Shown here in pieces: positions 53,919 to 64,000 of a DNA stretch of 64,000 bases. Origin of the DNA: Mycoemilia scoparia (taxonomy: Eukaryota; Kickxellomycota; Kickxellomycetes; Kickxellales; Kickxellaceae); the NCBI GenBank assembly GCA_027575805.1, contig JANBPU010000024.1, positions 78,216 through 142,215 of the forward strand, in the 5' to 3' direction. Within the stretch, counting starts at the first letter, position 1, and each line of letters starts with the position of its first letter. The notes beneath the pieces were generated by a model, which was given only the letters and a program-made list of their open reading frames with translations, made no database searches and had not been told where the DNA came from. The position numbers and the translations under genes were made by a program.

Positions 53919-54606
53919 GCCACTCGGCCACACGTCCAAGTGTGAGTGTGTTCTAGTTTAAAGTTGCCAAGAACCAATGGTTGCAGCAGTCGACATCATA
54001 CCACACATATGGCTGGCTGAGACTTGCTGGTCTGTGTAAAGGCGTGTAACAGAACGAGAAAGAGAGGATCGGAATATTCTAGAGAGTGCCAGCAGCAGCA
54101 GCAGCAGCCTGTCCCAAGTAAGTAATGGATGGTGTTCACACATTGCTGCTAGTCAGTCAATCCAATTAATAGTTCTAGTAGCGGTAGCTGCAGATATGAT
54201 AATGATGAGTGTTTATTGTAAAGAGAGAGACATACAAATAGCACAAATAAAACAAAATAGATGTATATGGATGTGGGCCAGAATAGAGAATATGAGTAAA
54301 CTGTATGTGGTAGTAAATGGTGTGATCGATATGAGGAAGCGAGAGAGGTGGGAGAACCATTGCGTGTGTGTGTGTGTAAACAAGTAAATGCATGTCGGAT
54401 AGAAGGGTCGAGAGAAGAGATTGCGGCGGCGGCGGCGGCCAAGAGAGAACAGGTGGTTAGATGGATAAATGTCTGAGTGGAGGGTGATTGGTAATAATTA
54501 TAATGATGATGATGATGATGATGAGAGGGAGGGCTGTGTGATTGATCAGAAGAGAGCAGAGGAGAAATCGGAAGTTGTATGGCATGTATCTTGAAGCCTT
54601 GGCAAT

Positions 54607-54934
54607 TTATGGCCAGAGGTACATGTCTTTTGCCCAGTAGCACTCCCATGACTTGTTGATCATATAGCGGACACGCAGGTAGATGTCTTCTTCGGGATGT
54701 TTGTAGACGAAGAATTCCATCTCTTGGGTTACGTGCCAGCCGAACTTGTCTTCAATGAATGCCTTAGGAACACGTTCCCATTCGTAACTATATATACAAT
54801 ATTGGAATACATTTGGAGTCAGTCAGGAAGTGTGATGAAGTTTGAATCAATCAATCAATCAATCGATTCCTTTGTAATGAATAACAATGATGATGATGGG
54901 GAGATACGTACGCACGACCTTCTTCGATAGACAT
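54607..54934 (-). CDS. Small soluble protein, two exons (67 aa)
   Basis: Exon 1 is 54934-54912 and exon 2 is 54787-54607. The 124-nt intron has a GTACGT donor and a TATAG acceptor, with CTGAC branch-like motifs. The product starts MSIEEGRAYEWERVPKAF and continues EDKFGWHVTQEMEFFVYKHP and INKSWECYWAKDMYLWP before a TAA. The composition is unusual: nine aromatic residues in the last 45, suggesting a compact conserved domain. No signal or membrane segment. Family not recognised. A TATA-like CTATAAATAC on the minus strand (about 55110-55119) lies 180 nt upstream. The gene is divergent from the one starting at 55367. Confidence 0.65.
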
Positions 54935-55366
54935 GGTGATAGGTGATGGTTAGCAATGGTAGCAGCGATGAGATAATGTAGATGCGGACGATGGTGAGAG
55001 CTGTGGGCTAGCTAAAAGTAAATAGTGGCGGCGATGGTGGTGTGGATCTCAAGAAATAGAGAGGAAAATTGTTTGAGGAAAATTTGTAAGAGGCTAGGAA
55101 ATGGCAACAAGTATTTATAGTTTATAGAAACGGCTGGTGGGGTGGAGGCTGTGGTAAATAATAAATGTGAGGGTGATGGAAGTCGGCCAGCCAGCCAACA
55201 GGCAAACCAGGACGAGGAGGTTGAGGAGGATCGAAATAATTTGTGACAGTGGGAACGGGTGAGTGAGGGTGGGCGAGCAAACGAGCGAGTGGATCGTGGG
55301 TGGTGGTTGTGAAGGGGGAGGGTTGATCGGTAGCGGCTGGTAGCGTTGCGCTATTGCGAGCGAGTG
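54935..55366. promoter_or_regulatory. Divergent intergenic promoter region
   Basis: About 430 bp between two divergently oriented small genes. A TATA-like element for the minus gene lies near 55110-55119; the plus side is G-rich with repeated GAGCGAG/GGGTGAG motifs and no TATA box. Confidence 0.4.
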
Positions 55367-56741
55367 ATGAATAACATTGTTGTCATGGCCAAAGTTACGT
55401 CATTGGTTGCTGCAAAGATGAAGAAGGCTCGCGAAGGACTCTTGGACACAGAAGCATGCCCAGGTGAGTTGAGTGTGAGTAGCTTAACAGCGATATTATG
55501 ATCATTGTAGCAAATGGTGGCGATAGCTGTGGTGCTGGTGCGTGGGATGGATGTGGGCCAGATCTCTCCTCTCCTTTGCTGTGTGTGCGTGTGGTCTCCT
55601 CCATTGCCACTGATGGCATTTCCTTTGCTCCTTTACAACAAACACAAAGTATGTGTATATGGTCGGTGGGCATTAAAACAAGACCTGTTTCTGCACTCAG
55701 CAGCATTGTTTTGTAGATGCATGATATTGAAGCAGCAGCAAGCGTTGCTATGTCCACATATTTATTGTTGCGCGGCTGCCTGTGTTAGCGTTGCTATTAC
55801 AGGTTGTGGATGGCACCTTTTCATTCGGCGAGTCTTTCTACTAGTGTTGTTCATCATGGATAAGCTATTGCTTATTTTCACACAAGGATCCAGAATAGTG
55901 TTGTTTGTTCTATTGCATCTGAACGTATTTACATTTGGGGGGTTTCTTCTCAACCCTTTCTGTCGGTCTTTTAAAATAATTGTGCTGGACGGTAGATTTT
56001 TGGGTTTGTCCCCATCGCGCTATGGCCAAATAGGCGTGTCGATAATGAAGATGGTTACAAGGATTTTTGGGGCCGCCAAAAATAATCCGAAATCGTGACT
56101 GTGTGTTCTGTCTTCTACTATGGTGTCATCGGCAATCTCGTCGGTTATAAGTCAGTCCACACAATCGCCAATATTGCTTTTCTGGCAGAGCCTCCGTATT
56201 GATGTGGCAATACAGCAGATTCCGATGGGGTTTTACTTGGCCATTGATCCATTGACTCACCTATTTCACAAAAGTGGGGCTTCGTAAATTGTGGCCCCAC
56301 TATATTGCAGCTATGACTCTTTGTTTAGCGTTCATGTATTATCCTTCAATAGATCTTGTAATGGGCACAAAACCGCACCCTATCAAGGGGCCAGGGATAA
56401 CCATTGCTGCTATGGCTTTCTATTCAACCAAGATGAAGGAGAGAATCAAACACAGGTCAGTAGTATCAACAACAATAATGATAACCATGCAAATGTACTG
56501 CAACAACAGATATGCACACATACATAGGATGCAGCCAAATGTTATTCCACTCCATAACAGTAGATCTCTCTCTCTCTCTCTCTCACCTTCTCTTTATATA
56601 AATATATGTATGTACTCTTGTAGGTATGTAGGCATGGGCGGGTCTTTATATATATATATATATATATACATCTCTCTCTCATGCAGCTTTGATGATGATG
56701 ATGGCGATGCCCTCTATCTTGGTGTGGGAGAATGTATGTAA
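55367..56741 (+). CDS. Small predicted membrane protein, three exons (98 aa)
   Basis: Proposed exons are 55367-55463, 56311-56455 and 56687-56741. Donors are GTGAGT and GTCAGT; acceptors are TATTGCAG and CATGCAG. Frames join (phases 1 and 2) to a TAA. The product has a basic, helical N-terminus (MAKVTSLVAAKMKKAREGLL, from the second in-frame ATG at 55385) and one hydrophobic segment (AMTLCLAFMYYPSIDLVMG). A KPHPIKGPGITIAAMAFYST stretch and an acidic tail (SFDDDDGDALYLGVGECM) follow. The size and basic N-terminus would suit a small mitochondrial membrane protein, but no family is recognised. The first intron would be unusually long (847 nt); an alternative acceptor at 56272 would add 13 residues (VGLRKLWPHYIAA). 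Either ATG (55367 or 55385) is possible. Confidence 0.45.
56565..56670. repeat. (CT)n and (TA)n microsatellites
   Basis: A (CT)n run at about 56565-56584 and a (TA)n run at about 56647-56668, inside the second intron of the small membrane-protein gene model. Confidence 0.9.
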
Positions 56742-57284
56742 ACCACTTGTGACTTGAGTGCTTTACTATTGTTTTAAAGAAAGTCCGAGATACAGATTCA
56801 GTGCTGTTTAAAGAGTGCTGCTATTCTATAAAGTTTCTCAGCATAAGTAGTGCTTTTTGCTTGCATATTTTTGTTGTAAAGGCATAGTTTTTTATGTCCG
56901 TCTTTCTATAGTGTATTGCTATTGCCACCATTAGTAAAATGGATAGACGATTGTTCGTTTGTTCGTTTCATTGATTGATTGATTGATTGATAATTGCCAA
57001 TTGTCATTAAATGGGCATTTTAGCCATTCACAAGGGATTGGTAAAAAACAAAAAGGTACCAAAGTTTCCAATTGATGATCATGAACACAAGCCACCCCGA
57101 CTCTGGCTTTGAATTGCCCCAACTACTGTTATTGTTTAATTTTTGCCTTTTCTCATGGCAAAATCCCTGTTTAGAACGCATGAGCAAGATCATTATTGGT
57201 AAAAGGTCGCTTTCTCAACATACACACCTCTTTAAATATATAATGTCTGAATAAAACCCAAATTTTAAAAAATACAATACAACA

Positions 57285-57569
57285 ATGAAAATAAAACCAC
57301 TATCTATAAATCCATCAATACCAAATTTTCCAGGACATAAATTTCCCATTGCATACACCTGCTTGGATATGTATGAGTGGCTTTATATAAACCCAGGCCA
57401 AAAGGTAGGGATATATATATATATGGTTGCAGAGCTGACACCAAGAAAATTCGCTTCAAAAATAATGGTGCCAGCAGGTGGTGCATCACGAGAAAAGCAA
57501 TGCTTGAATGAATATGTCTATATTTATAAACATCCATGTATTGAGTTGCATAGAGTTGAAGTCCTCTAA
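57285..57569 (+). CDS. Doubtful 94-codon ORF
   Basis: It opens MKIKPLSINPSIPNFPGHKF and contains DMYEWLYINPGQKVG and KIMVPAGGASREKQC before a TAA. Part of the ORF is an (AT)n run encoding YIYM-type residues, which argues against a real gene. No family, no TATA box. Confidence 0.25.
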   Translation: MKIKPLSINPSIPNFPGHKFPIAYTCLDMYEWLYINPGQKVGIYIYMVAELTPRKFASKIMVPAGGASREKQCLNEYVYIYKHPCIELHRVEVL

Positions 57570-57898
57570 ACAAATATATGCCAGCGTGGGTGTCATCAAT
57601 ATGTTAATAAACGCATTCGATAACTGATCGGGTCCATTCGTATTCAGCCAGTTAATAAGGGCGTTTCCATCTGTAGATCAGCCAGCTATGCAAGTGCTTG
57701 GAGCGTGTCTTTGTGGTATTAGTTACTGATCTTGGTGCTGCTTTTTACCTTTGAAGGTCGGATCTATAGAGAAGAAGGGGAGCAGATCAGATAGTGGTGT
57801 TGTATACGGATCGAAGCTTCTTAAATTTAAATGCACCAACGGAGATAACAAGAAAAAGATTCTACCGCAACGCGTATAACTGTAGAAGCGGCCTCCAA

Positions 57899-57989
57899 TA
57901 TGGATCGTAATTTTTGAAGGGCTATAGAGTCACTCATTTGGCTGGGATTTCCACTATAACCATTCTCACTTCAAAAATTATGATCCATA
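57899..57989 (+). mobile_element. Family-1 MITE-like element, copy 9 (shortened)
   Basis: Ends are TATGGATCGTAATTTTTGAA and TTCAAAAATTATGATCCATA, a nearly perfect inverted repeat of about 20 bp. The interior is cut down to about 50 bp but keeps TCATTTGGCTGGGATTTCC. Confidence 0.8.
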
Positions 57990-58612
57990 TTCCATTCCAT
58001 TTCTATTTTTGATTAAAGAAAAGAAGGAACCGCTGCTAATATGCAGATGTTTGGAAGATTAGAACAACGTGTGTTATCATTGAGACAGTGCTAATACGTC
58101 GTTGACGGCCAATATTTAAACCTAATAATGATGTGCTATTGGCAGATGCAATGCCAATTCCAAAGTCACTTGAACTCTTTGCATATGTGTATGTCCGCAT
58201 GTAACCAGCTGACTGACCGCCCATATTACTACTCCCGCCCCCTCCATTGAGAAGGACTTGTGGCATTTGCATGCATAATGTCTTTACATTGAACCGTCTC
58301 TCTCACTTTCTATCTATCAATATGGGTGTGTGTATGGATGTGGATGTGTAGTTTAAGCCCGAAATATGACTGCAGTCTGATTTACCCATCCTCGCCATGC
58401 CCATTATTCTCTTACATTTGAATACTAATATAAATATAGTAGCAAAGGAAGTTTCTACAGAGATAAAGTGATGAACAAATACACATAGAAAGAAATGTAA
58501 ACGTGTTATCCTTGTTGATTGTTTATAAACTAGTTTGTATTAAAAATACTCGTTCGCTCACACAGACTCAGGCAGATATTCTTTAGTTTGTTTTTGATGC
58601 CATATGGGCGAT

Positions 58613-58710
58613 TATTCTTGAAGGGTGTAAGTTTACTAGTAAAACTGGACATCCATTTGGCTGCGATTGCTGCCCCTATAAATATTCACCTTCAAAAATT
58701 ATTCCTCATA
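58613..58710 (+). mobile_element. Family-1 MITE-like element, copy 10 (shortened)
   Basis: The left end TATGGGCGATTATTCTTGAA and core TTTACTAGTAAAACTGGACA, then CCATTTGGCTGCGATTG, match the family. The right side lacks the ATCACTGGTCACC part and ends TTCAAAAATTATTCCTCATA. Confidence 0.8.
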
Positions 58711-59260
58711 TAACCGCCCATCCATCCATGTTTGTCTTTCTGTCATCATCGGTTTAGGATCGCCATCTTCTTTTTAGTGAAACGTACTCCTATGTAAACC
58801 TATCATCATTATACATAATATCTACAGGCGTCTTGCTTGACTGCCTTCCCCTCCCCTCTCTCACTCTCACGTATTTTCTCCTAAAGATTTAGTGGGCATG
58901 CTTGACAGCACATCCTGCCCATTGATTCATTTTCCATTGTATTGATGATCAGAGTGACAATAAACCAGCCACCATGAAAACGTCCTTTTGGTGGGTTCCG
59001 GAAAAGCAAGATCTCGCCACCTTTTTGTGGTTCCATTGTTAAATAACACCGTTGTTTTATCGCCCTCTCTCATTCTTCTGGCTCGATCAACATGATCCTT
59101 CTCATGTGACCGCCCTTTGTATGGGCGTTTCCCAATGCACACAGTCTTCTGGTGCCTCCGCTCTCCTTATCTATCCCCATACTTTCTCGTTTCCCCTCTT
59201 CCTCCTTCTCGTTGTTGTTATATTTTGATGGTTGTTTTTTCGATTGTTTATTACTGTGTA

Positions 59261-59425
59261 TGTCAGGCTCTCCATCAAAAAAGTACAGACAGATACCCTG
59301 GCACATTCCCTGCAAATCAGCCCATAAGCTATACATTTTAGCTGGAGTCTTAGTGATGATTGGCTAGTATCCAGGGGAACATCCTAGTACCTCCTCCCTT
59401 TTTTAGAGGAGAGGACTACTCTGCA
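59261..59425. mobile_element. Family-2 MITE-like element, copy E
   Basis: The left side TGTCAGGCTCTCCATCAAAA and interior TTCCCTGCAAATCAGCCCAT, then CTATACATTTTAGCTGGAG, match copy C closely. The right end is diverged and its position is approximate. Confidence 0.6.
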
Positions 59426-59965
59426 GTCAGTCAGTCAGTCAGTCCCGTGATCTTGGTTTCAATTTAGGGTTGACCCCTTTCTTCCGTCTTTTGTCATTCA
59501 AACTAACCAGATGCAACTGGGTTTGCATCAATTTACAGAGTGCCTCCTTTTTTAAATCTCTCTTTCTTTATTGAAAACGACACATAAACTCCGCACTTTT
59601 CAGCTATAACTAAGCCCCACTTTTAATTGAAAATGTGGCTTTTCCCAGTTCAGGAATACTATTATATTTTCTGATCTAAAAATATAATATCATGTTAATT
59701 GAAAACTTTATATATATTTTTACAAGTTAATATTTTATTGTTATTATTAAGATAATAATAATAATAATAATAAAAGAGTAAAACCACCACCACAACAAAT
59801 AATAATAATAATAATGATTTTGATTGATATAAAATTATTGTTATACTGACTAGTTTGTTAAAAGCCAAAATTGATATTTGATTAAAAAAGTACTGCTAAT
59901 ACTACTAATACTACTATTTAAAAATATTGTTTTCATACTTGTGTAAATTACGCTGTTGCTAATAA

Positions 59966-62900
59966 TTATTTACTTTTATCCTTGGATTCGGTGTCTCCAT
60001 CATTTCCACTTTGTGAAACTCTGCGACTCTTTTCTGCTCGATCCAACTTCTTGCGTGCTTTGACCAGTCGCTTCATCATCTCAGGATCTAGCTTTGGCTT
60101 GTCTGCCTTTTTAGATGCAGATGACGATCCTGACATCCCAGAGTCATGTCTTGTAGCCTTCTTTTTCTTTTTTTGTTTGCTATCCATCTTGAGATCTGGA
60201 GACGAGGATTCAGGAGCATCTGCCGAATGGATATGATGGTCTACTTCTTTGCCCTTTTCATTCTGTTGGATGGGGGGATACAACGATCCTTGGCCGAAGT
60301 TGCTGTTGTTATTAGGTATACCTGCCATACCAGGCTGTTGTTGTTGCCCAATATTGATACCTGGTATTGTTGGATCGTCCATTTTTTGTATTAGCTCTGA
60401 TGATGATGATGGTAGTGGTGGTGGTAGCACCTCTTGAGGCAAGGATGGACTTGCTGTCGTAGCTCCTTGACTCTTTGGTTGGACAAATCGAATAAGATTA
60501 GGTAGGTTCTCGATGTCTACTTGCTGGTTAGATGGTGGGGGTGGGGATGTCTCCTCATAAGACATCAGGTGAGGATCAATGATGCTGTGTCTTGACACAT
60601 CGAATCCTCTTGTGTTGGTGTGGGTAGGATCTATCGATGCCAGTGGATCAATGTACTCCTGATTGTAGAACTGGGTAAGCTTGTCCTTTATGTTGGGGTT
60701 GGTGTGTCTGATGTAGCGATTCCCTTCTTGCTGACCATCGTTGGCTTCAAATACTACTTTCTTGTGTATAATGATGTCCATGTCAGGTCGCTCTTCCAGA
60801 ATCTGCTCAATTGGCTTAGGCTTGGGTGGAATATCCTCTTCAGAATCATCATATAGGTATTCGCCTTCTGGTGCATATTCGGAGTCATAAATCCTCGACT
60901 TTTCATTAAACAAAGTGGGCATTTCTGTTTCATTATAAGCCGACCTGCTTGTGTAGTTGAGGGCTGCAGCGTGAGAATCTGTAATGTCATCTGGATACAT
61001 ATCCTCGTTTCTTCTTCTGATGCGTGTAAGACGCTTCTCAGTCATCTCTTGTAGAGTATCACGGCAAATTGCTTCATATTTAGGTGCGATCAATTCTCTG
61101 ACCAGATCCTGGTGCTTTTCAAGTGCTTGGTCTTTGCCAGTCATTTCATTGTCACTTGATGTCTTGTGAGATCCCGCACCCTCTTCTGCAATTTCAGATC
61201 CAGAGTATTCTCCTTCACTACTATCTGAAAATTCCGAATCGTCGAGTGTGCTGAGATCGAGCGGTGGTTCAAATGCTCGAATGGTTTCCATGAGTGCAGC
61301 CATCTGCAGTGGTTTGGTAATGTATTCGTCCATTCCAGATCGGAGACACCTTTCTCGGTCTCCTACCATTGCGTGTGCAGTCAAGGCGATAATGGGTATG
61401 CGGAAACCAACGTCCTGGACCTCCTCCCACTTACGGATTCTCTTCGTGGCCTCAAATCCTCCCATTACTGGCATCTGTACGTCCATAAGGATGGCATCGA
61501 ATGGCTTTGGTATGTGAGCGTATTTATGATTTTCATCGCGAGGCATGTACAAGTCGCTTACGATTTTTGGTTGCTGTGGATCAGCATTCCTCTGGCTGGT
61601 GATGGGGTAGAGATCCATGTCCTCTTCAATCTCTATGGGCCTTTGCTCTTGATTGTCCTGCTGGTCTGCACCATTGTTGTTGGTACTGTTATTGTTGGCA
61701 CCGCCTTCCGTACCAGGAGTAGCGTGGGGAACACTTCCATGGGGATGGCTGTTGTGTCTTGCTATGGGCTTCTTCTTTTGCTTGTCAACAGCCTTAAGTC
61801 TGTGGGCAGCATACTTGGAGGATCTGCGCTTGTTGTCAGGACTCGCGTGTAAAGTTGTTGGGTCTTCCTCCAAGTGCTCATGGCACAGTCTTCCAAGTTT
61901 GATCCAGATGTCTGGGTCACGATCAATATCGCCAGTAAAGTATTCAACTTCCTTGCTCTCTGTTCTCCTGTCCTTGATCTTGCTCTTTGGATTGAAGTGG
62001 AAGTCTTCCAGATTCTTGCGCCAGGCCTCAACAACTGCTTCGACTGCAAGTTGGCCATTGCTGACCACAGTGATCTTGTAGTGTGGTAGCTTCATCAGTC
62101 TCAAAGCTAACTTCTGGTTGATAACATTGTCATCTGCCAAAAGAATGTGCATTGGACGGCTACTGCTGGGCTTCCTGGCACGTGGAACCTTCCTGATCTC
62201 CATTGCGGGCTGGATCGAATTGGCTAACTCAGCCAAGTCAAGTTCAGGGCCAAAGTACGAATTGATACCAAAGACAACACTCTTGTGAATGCTGATCTTG
62301 GGGCTATCTGAGATAAAGTAGATCAATGGGATGAAATGGAATCGAGGCTCTGGGCTCTCTCGCAAATCGTTAACAAGCTTCTGAGTATCAACAATAACCG
62401 AGTTGTAGTACATCTTTTCTAGCGGATACTGGACAACTCTCATTGTAGCTTCGTCAAGCGTGCGCACAAGTTCTGGCCTGAAGCGCAATGTCTTCAGCAT
62501 ATCCATCAGTCTAAGTATTGTTGCGTATCCTTCTTCAGTTTGAGCAGTGGTTGAAATTATCAAGATCCTGTTGTTGCGATATGGCAGAAGACGCTTAAGC
62601 AGAACGGATTTTGGTACTTTTGGAACATGGAATTTGGACGTGAACTGGAAGGTCGATCCTTGTTCAGGTTTGCTGTTTACCCAAATTTCGCCACCAAGAA
62701 GGTTGACAAGTCTCCGGCAGATGCTAAGACCTAAGCCAGTTCCGCCATAGCGACGTGTAGTGGAGCCATCGGCTTGCGAGAACATATCAAAGATGACCTC
62801 TTGTTTTTCCTTTGGAATACCGATACCAGTATCACTGACACTTATAACAAGCATTATATCAGTCTTTGAGAGAATGCCGTGCATCTCGACCTTGATGGAT

Positions 62901-64000
62901 ACTGATCCGTAGTTTGTAAATTTGACGGCATTTCCGGCCAAGTTAGTAATGATCTGGCGAAGTCTCATGTGGTCAGAAAAGAGAACATCAGGGACACGAG
63001 GATCCACCTCAAGGCTGAGATCCAAACCCTTCTGCACAATCTTTGAGCACATTGTCTTGAGCATACCGAACAACATTGGACGCATCATAAATGCACCTTC
63101 TTCGCAGTCCATACGGCCGGCTTCGATCTTTGAAATATCTAGGATGTCGTTAATAATGCCAAGTAGCGAGTGAGCCAGGGTAATTGACACCTTGATGGAA
63201 TCACGCTGGGTGTGGGTCAAGTTATCATCATCAAGTAATGTTGTCATTGATATGATACCATTCATAGGTGTGCGGATTTCGTGAGACATATTGGCCAAAA
63301 ACTCGGATTTAGCACGATTGGCTATTTCTGCAGCTTCTCTGGCAAGTTTGTGTCTTTGGATGGCATCCCTGAGTTTGTTGACAATGTTATTAATCTGTTG
63401 CTTGAGAGCATTCATTTCACCACTTGCTTCGACTGTGATGAGACCAGAGAACTCTCCTTGGGCTGCCGCTTCGCTAATTTGGGCGAATGAACGTACTTGA
63501 ACAGTCAAATTGTTGGCCATCTGGTTTACGCTTTCTGTTAAATCCTTCCATGCACCATCAACGCCCTCAACATTTACTTGGCCACCCAGCTTACCATCAG
63601 TACCTACTTCACGAGCTACTCTGGTAACTTCATCAGCAAACGTGCCTAGTTGATCCACCATAGTATTGATGGTATCTTTGAGATCGGCCATTTCTCCCTT
63701 AAGAGGTACAGAAATCTTTTTGGTAAAGTTACCTCTAGCCACACCCTTTGTGACAATGGCAATGTCTCTTACTTGCTCAGTAAGATTCTTTGCCATCTGG
63801 TTGACATTGTCGGTTAGAAGCTTCCACGTTCCATCGACGCCCTTGACATAGGCCTGGCCACCAAGTTTACCTTCGGTTCCTACCTCTTGGGCGACCCTAG
63901 ATACTTCGTCTGCGAATGTTCCCAGTTGGTCCACCATAGTGTTTATCGTGTCTTTCAGCTCGGCTATTTCGCCCTGGGCCTCTACTTCGATTTTCTGTGT
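59966..64000 (-). CDS. Hybrid histidine kinase with HAMP repeats, class III (Nik1/Os-1 type), 5'-partial
   Basis: Open from the right edge to a TAA at 59966-59968: 1344 codons, N-terminus outside. Residue numbers start at the edge. Residues 1 to about 205 are HAMP units of about 92 residues ([20 protein letters not shown] repeats). The kinase core follows, with phospho-acceptor His240 in [12 protein letters not shown]. The ATPase domain has [14 protein letters not shown] and GGTGLGLSI boxes. The receiver starts at about 618 ([13 protein letters not shown]). It is interrupted after [10 protein letters not shown] by about 175 polar residues, then resumes at [15 protein letters not shown] with phospho-acceptor Asp840 and the ITKPL lysine. 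A disordered tail of about 400 residues follows, ending in Lys/Ser-rich sequence. In fungi this class feeds the HOG osmostress pathway through a phosphotransfer protein and is the target of phenylpyrrole fungicides. All catalytic residues seen are intact. Confidence 0.93.
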   Translation of the reverse strand, partial: TQKIEVEAQGEIAELKDTINTMVDQLGTFADEVSRVAQEVGTEGKLGGQAYVKGVDGTWKLLTDNVNQMAKNLTEQVRDIAIVTKGVARGNFTKKISVPLKGEMADLKDTINTMVDQLGTFADEVTRVAREVGTDGKLGGQVNVEGVDGAWKDLTESVNQMANNLTVQVRSFAQISEAAAQGEFSGLITVEASGEMNALKQQINNIVNKLRDAIQRHKLAREAAEIANRAKSEFLANMSHEIRTPMNGIISMTTLLDDDNLTHTQRDSIKVSITLAHSLLGIINDILDISKIEAGRMDCEEGAFMMRPMLFGMLKTMCSKIVQKGLDLSLEVDPRVPDVLFSDHMRLRQIITNLAGNAVKFTNYGSVSIKVEMHGILSKTDIMLVISVSDTGIGIPKEKQEVIFDMFSQADGSTTRRYGGTGLGLSICRRLVNLLGGEIWVNSKPEQGSTFQFTSKFHVPKVPKSVLLKRLLPYRNNRILIISTTAQTEEGYATILRLMDMLKTLRFRPELVRTLDEATMRVVQYPLEKMYYNSVIVDTQKLVNDLRESPEPRFHFIPLIYFISDSPKISIHKSVVFGINSYFGPELDLAELANSIQPAMEIRKVPRARKPSSSRPMHILLADDNVINQKLALRLMKLPHYKITVVSNGQLAVEAVVEAWRKNLEDFHFNPKSKIKDRRTESKEVEYFTGDIDRDPDIWIKLGRLCHEHLEEDPTTLHASPDNKRRSSKYAAHRLKAVDKQKKKPIARHNSHPHGSVPHATPGTEGGANNNSTNNNGADQQDNQEQRPIEIEEDMDLYPITSQRNADPQQPKIVSDLYMPRDENHKYAHIPKPFDAILMDVQMPVMGGFEATKRIRKWEEVQDVGFRIPIIALTAHAMVGDRERCLRSGMDEYITKPLQMAALMETIRAFEPPLDLSTLDDSEFSDSSEGEYSGSEIAEEGAGSHKTSSDNEMTGKDQALEKHQDLVRELIAPKYEAICRDTLQEMTEKRLTRIRRRNEDMYPDDITDSHAAALNYTSRSAYNETEMPTLFNEKSRIYDSEYAPEGEYLYDDSEEDIPPKPKPIEQILEERPDMDIIIHKKVVFEANDGQQEGNRYIRHTNPNIKDKLTQFYNQEYIDPLASIDPTHTNTRGFDVSRHSIIDPHLMSYEETSPPPPSNQQVDIENLPNLIRFVQPKSQGATTASPSLPQEVLPPPLPSSSSELIQKMDDPTIPGINIGQQQQPGMAGIPNNNSNFGQGSLYPPIQQNEKGKEVDHHIHSADAPESSSPDLKMDSKQKKKKKATRHDSGMSGSSSASKKADKPKLDPEMMKRLVKARKKLDRAEKSRRVSQSGNDGDTESKDKSK

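Larger units (their letters stand above)
50153..54606. other. Gene-poor, microsatellite-rich block
   Basis: About 4.4 kb with no supported gene. It holds many simple repeats (listed separately), a family-2 element (51127-51302) and a TATAG/CATAG run near 50468-50492. ORFs here (for example 52992-52588 minus, 53131-53415) follow repeat composition. Confidence 0.6.
56742..59965. other. Gene-poor stretch with MITEs
   Basis: About 3.2 kb. Supported features are two family-1 elements (57899-57989, 58613-58710), a family-2 element (59261-59425) and AT-rich simple repeats including (TAA)n at about 59753-59774. A 94-codon ORF (57285-57569) and a minus-strand 78-codon Ser/Gly-rich ORF (58272-58036) are possible but unsupported small genes. 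Confidence 0.5.

Noticed and set aside
54149..54649. 166-codon minus-strand ORF overlapping the small two-exon gene
   Set aside because: His, Ser and Ala runs come from microsatellites; the overlapping spliced model reads far better.
55514..56098. 194-codon ORF between exons 1 and 2 of the small membrane-protein gene
   Set aside because: Hydrophobic and irregular, no family. It could supply an alternative last exon after an acceptor at about 55802, but the model ending at 56741 gives a more coherent product.
58036..58272. 78-codon minus-strand Ser/Gly-rich ORF
   Set aside because: Too short and without homologue, signal or promoter evidence; left out as a gene.

Overview
The window is nuclear DNA from a fungus. 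The evidence is an intron-split chaperonin gene (cct8), a Zn2Cys6 transcription factor, a class III type (poly-HAMP) hybrid histidine kinase, a Git3-like seven-helix receptor, GPI-anchored serine-rich secreted proteins, and short GT...AG introns of about 80-160 nt with a few longer ones. Gene spacing, low-complexity Asn/Gln/Ser runs and these families would fit an early-diverging (zygomycete-grade) lineage, but I cannot name the species.

Layout. 1-11.5 kb: the start of a single-pass membrane protein gene running off the left edge (minus), a three-exon coiled-coil protein and a 1336-residue Zn2Cys6 regulator. 12.5-13.9 kb: an orphan Asn/His-rich protein and a tRNA-Ser(AGA). 15.6-35.6 kb is an accessory, fast-changing region. 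It holds seven small secreted, apparently GPI-anchored proteins, most of them sharing one undescribed core (W...Y...P...W...PTG). Scattered among them are a duplicated protein-kinase-like gene whose second copy is frameshifted, a decayed seryl-tRNA synthetase relic, a two-exon 65-residue membrane protein, a Ser/Lys-rich protein, and dispersed inverted-repeat elements. 36.2-42.9 kb: cct8 (five exons, minus, one GC-AG intron) and the receptor gene. 43.7-50.2 kb: a small coiled-coil protein, a basic protein with KEN, RVSF and FGF motifs and a sororin-like tail, an unrecognised four-exon gene, and an orphan 599-residue protein (minus). 50.2-60 kb is gene-poor and microsatellite-rich, with two small divergently transcribed intron-containing genes. 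60-64 kb: the hybrid histidine kinase, running off the right edge (its N-terminus lies outside).

Two families of short non-coding inverted-repeat elements (MITE-like) recur. Family 1 is about 90-125 bp, has ten copies, and is apparently flanked by TA. Family 2 is about 140-175 bp with five copies. Four of the ten family-1 copies lie 66-108 bp past a stop codon. One family-2 copy sits exactly at the breakpoint of the kinase duplication.

Working together: receptor, histidine kinase and Zn2Cys6 factor would be parts of sensing and regulation, and the GPI cluster would supply cell-surface proteins. No operon-type linkage is expected or seen. All assignments come from reading the sequence; no searches were run.
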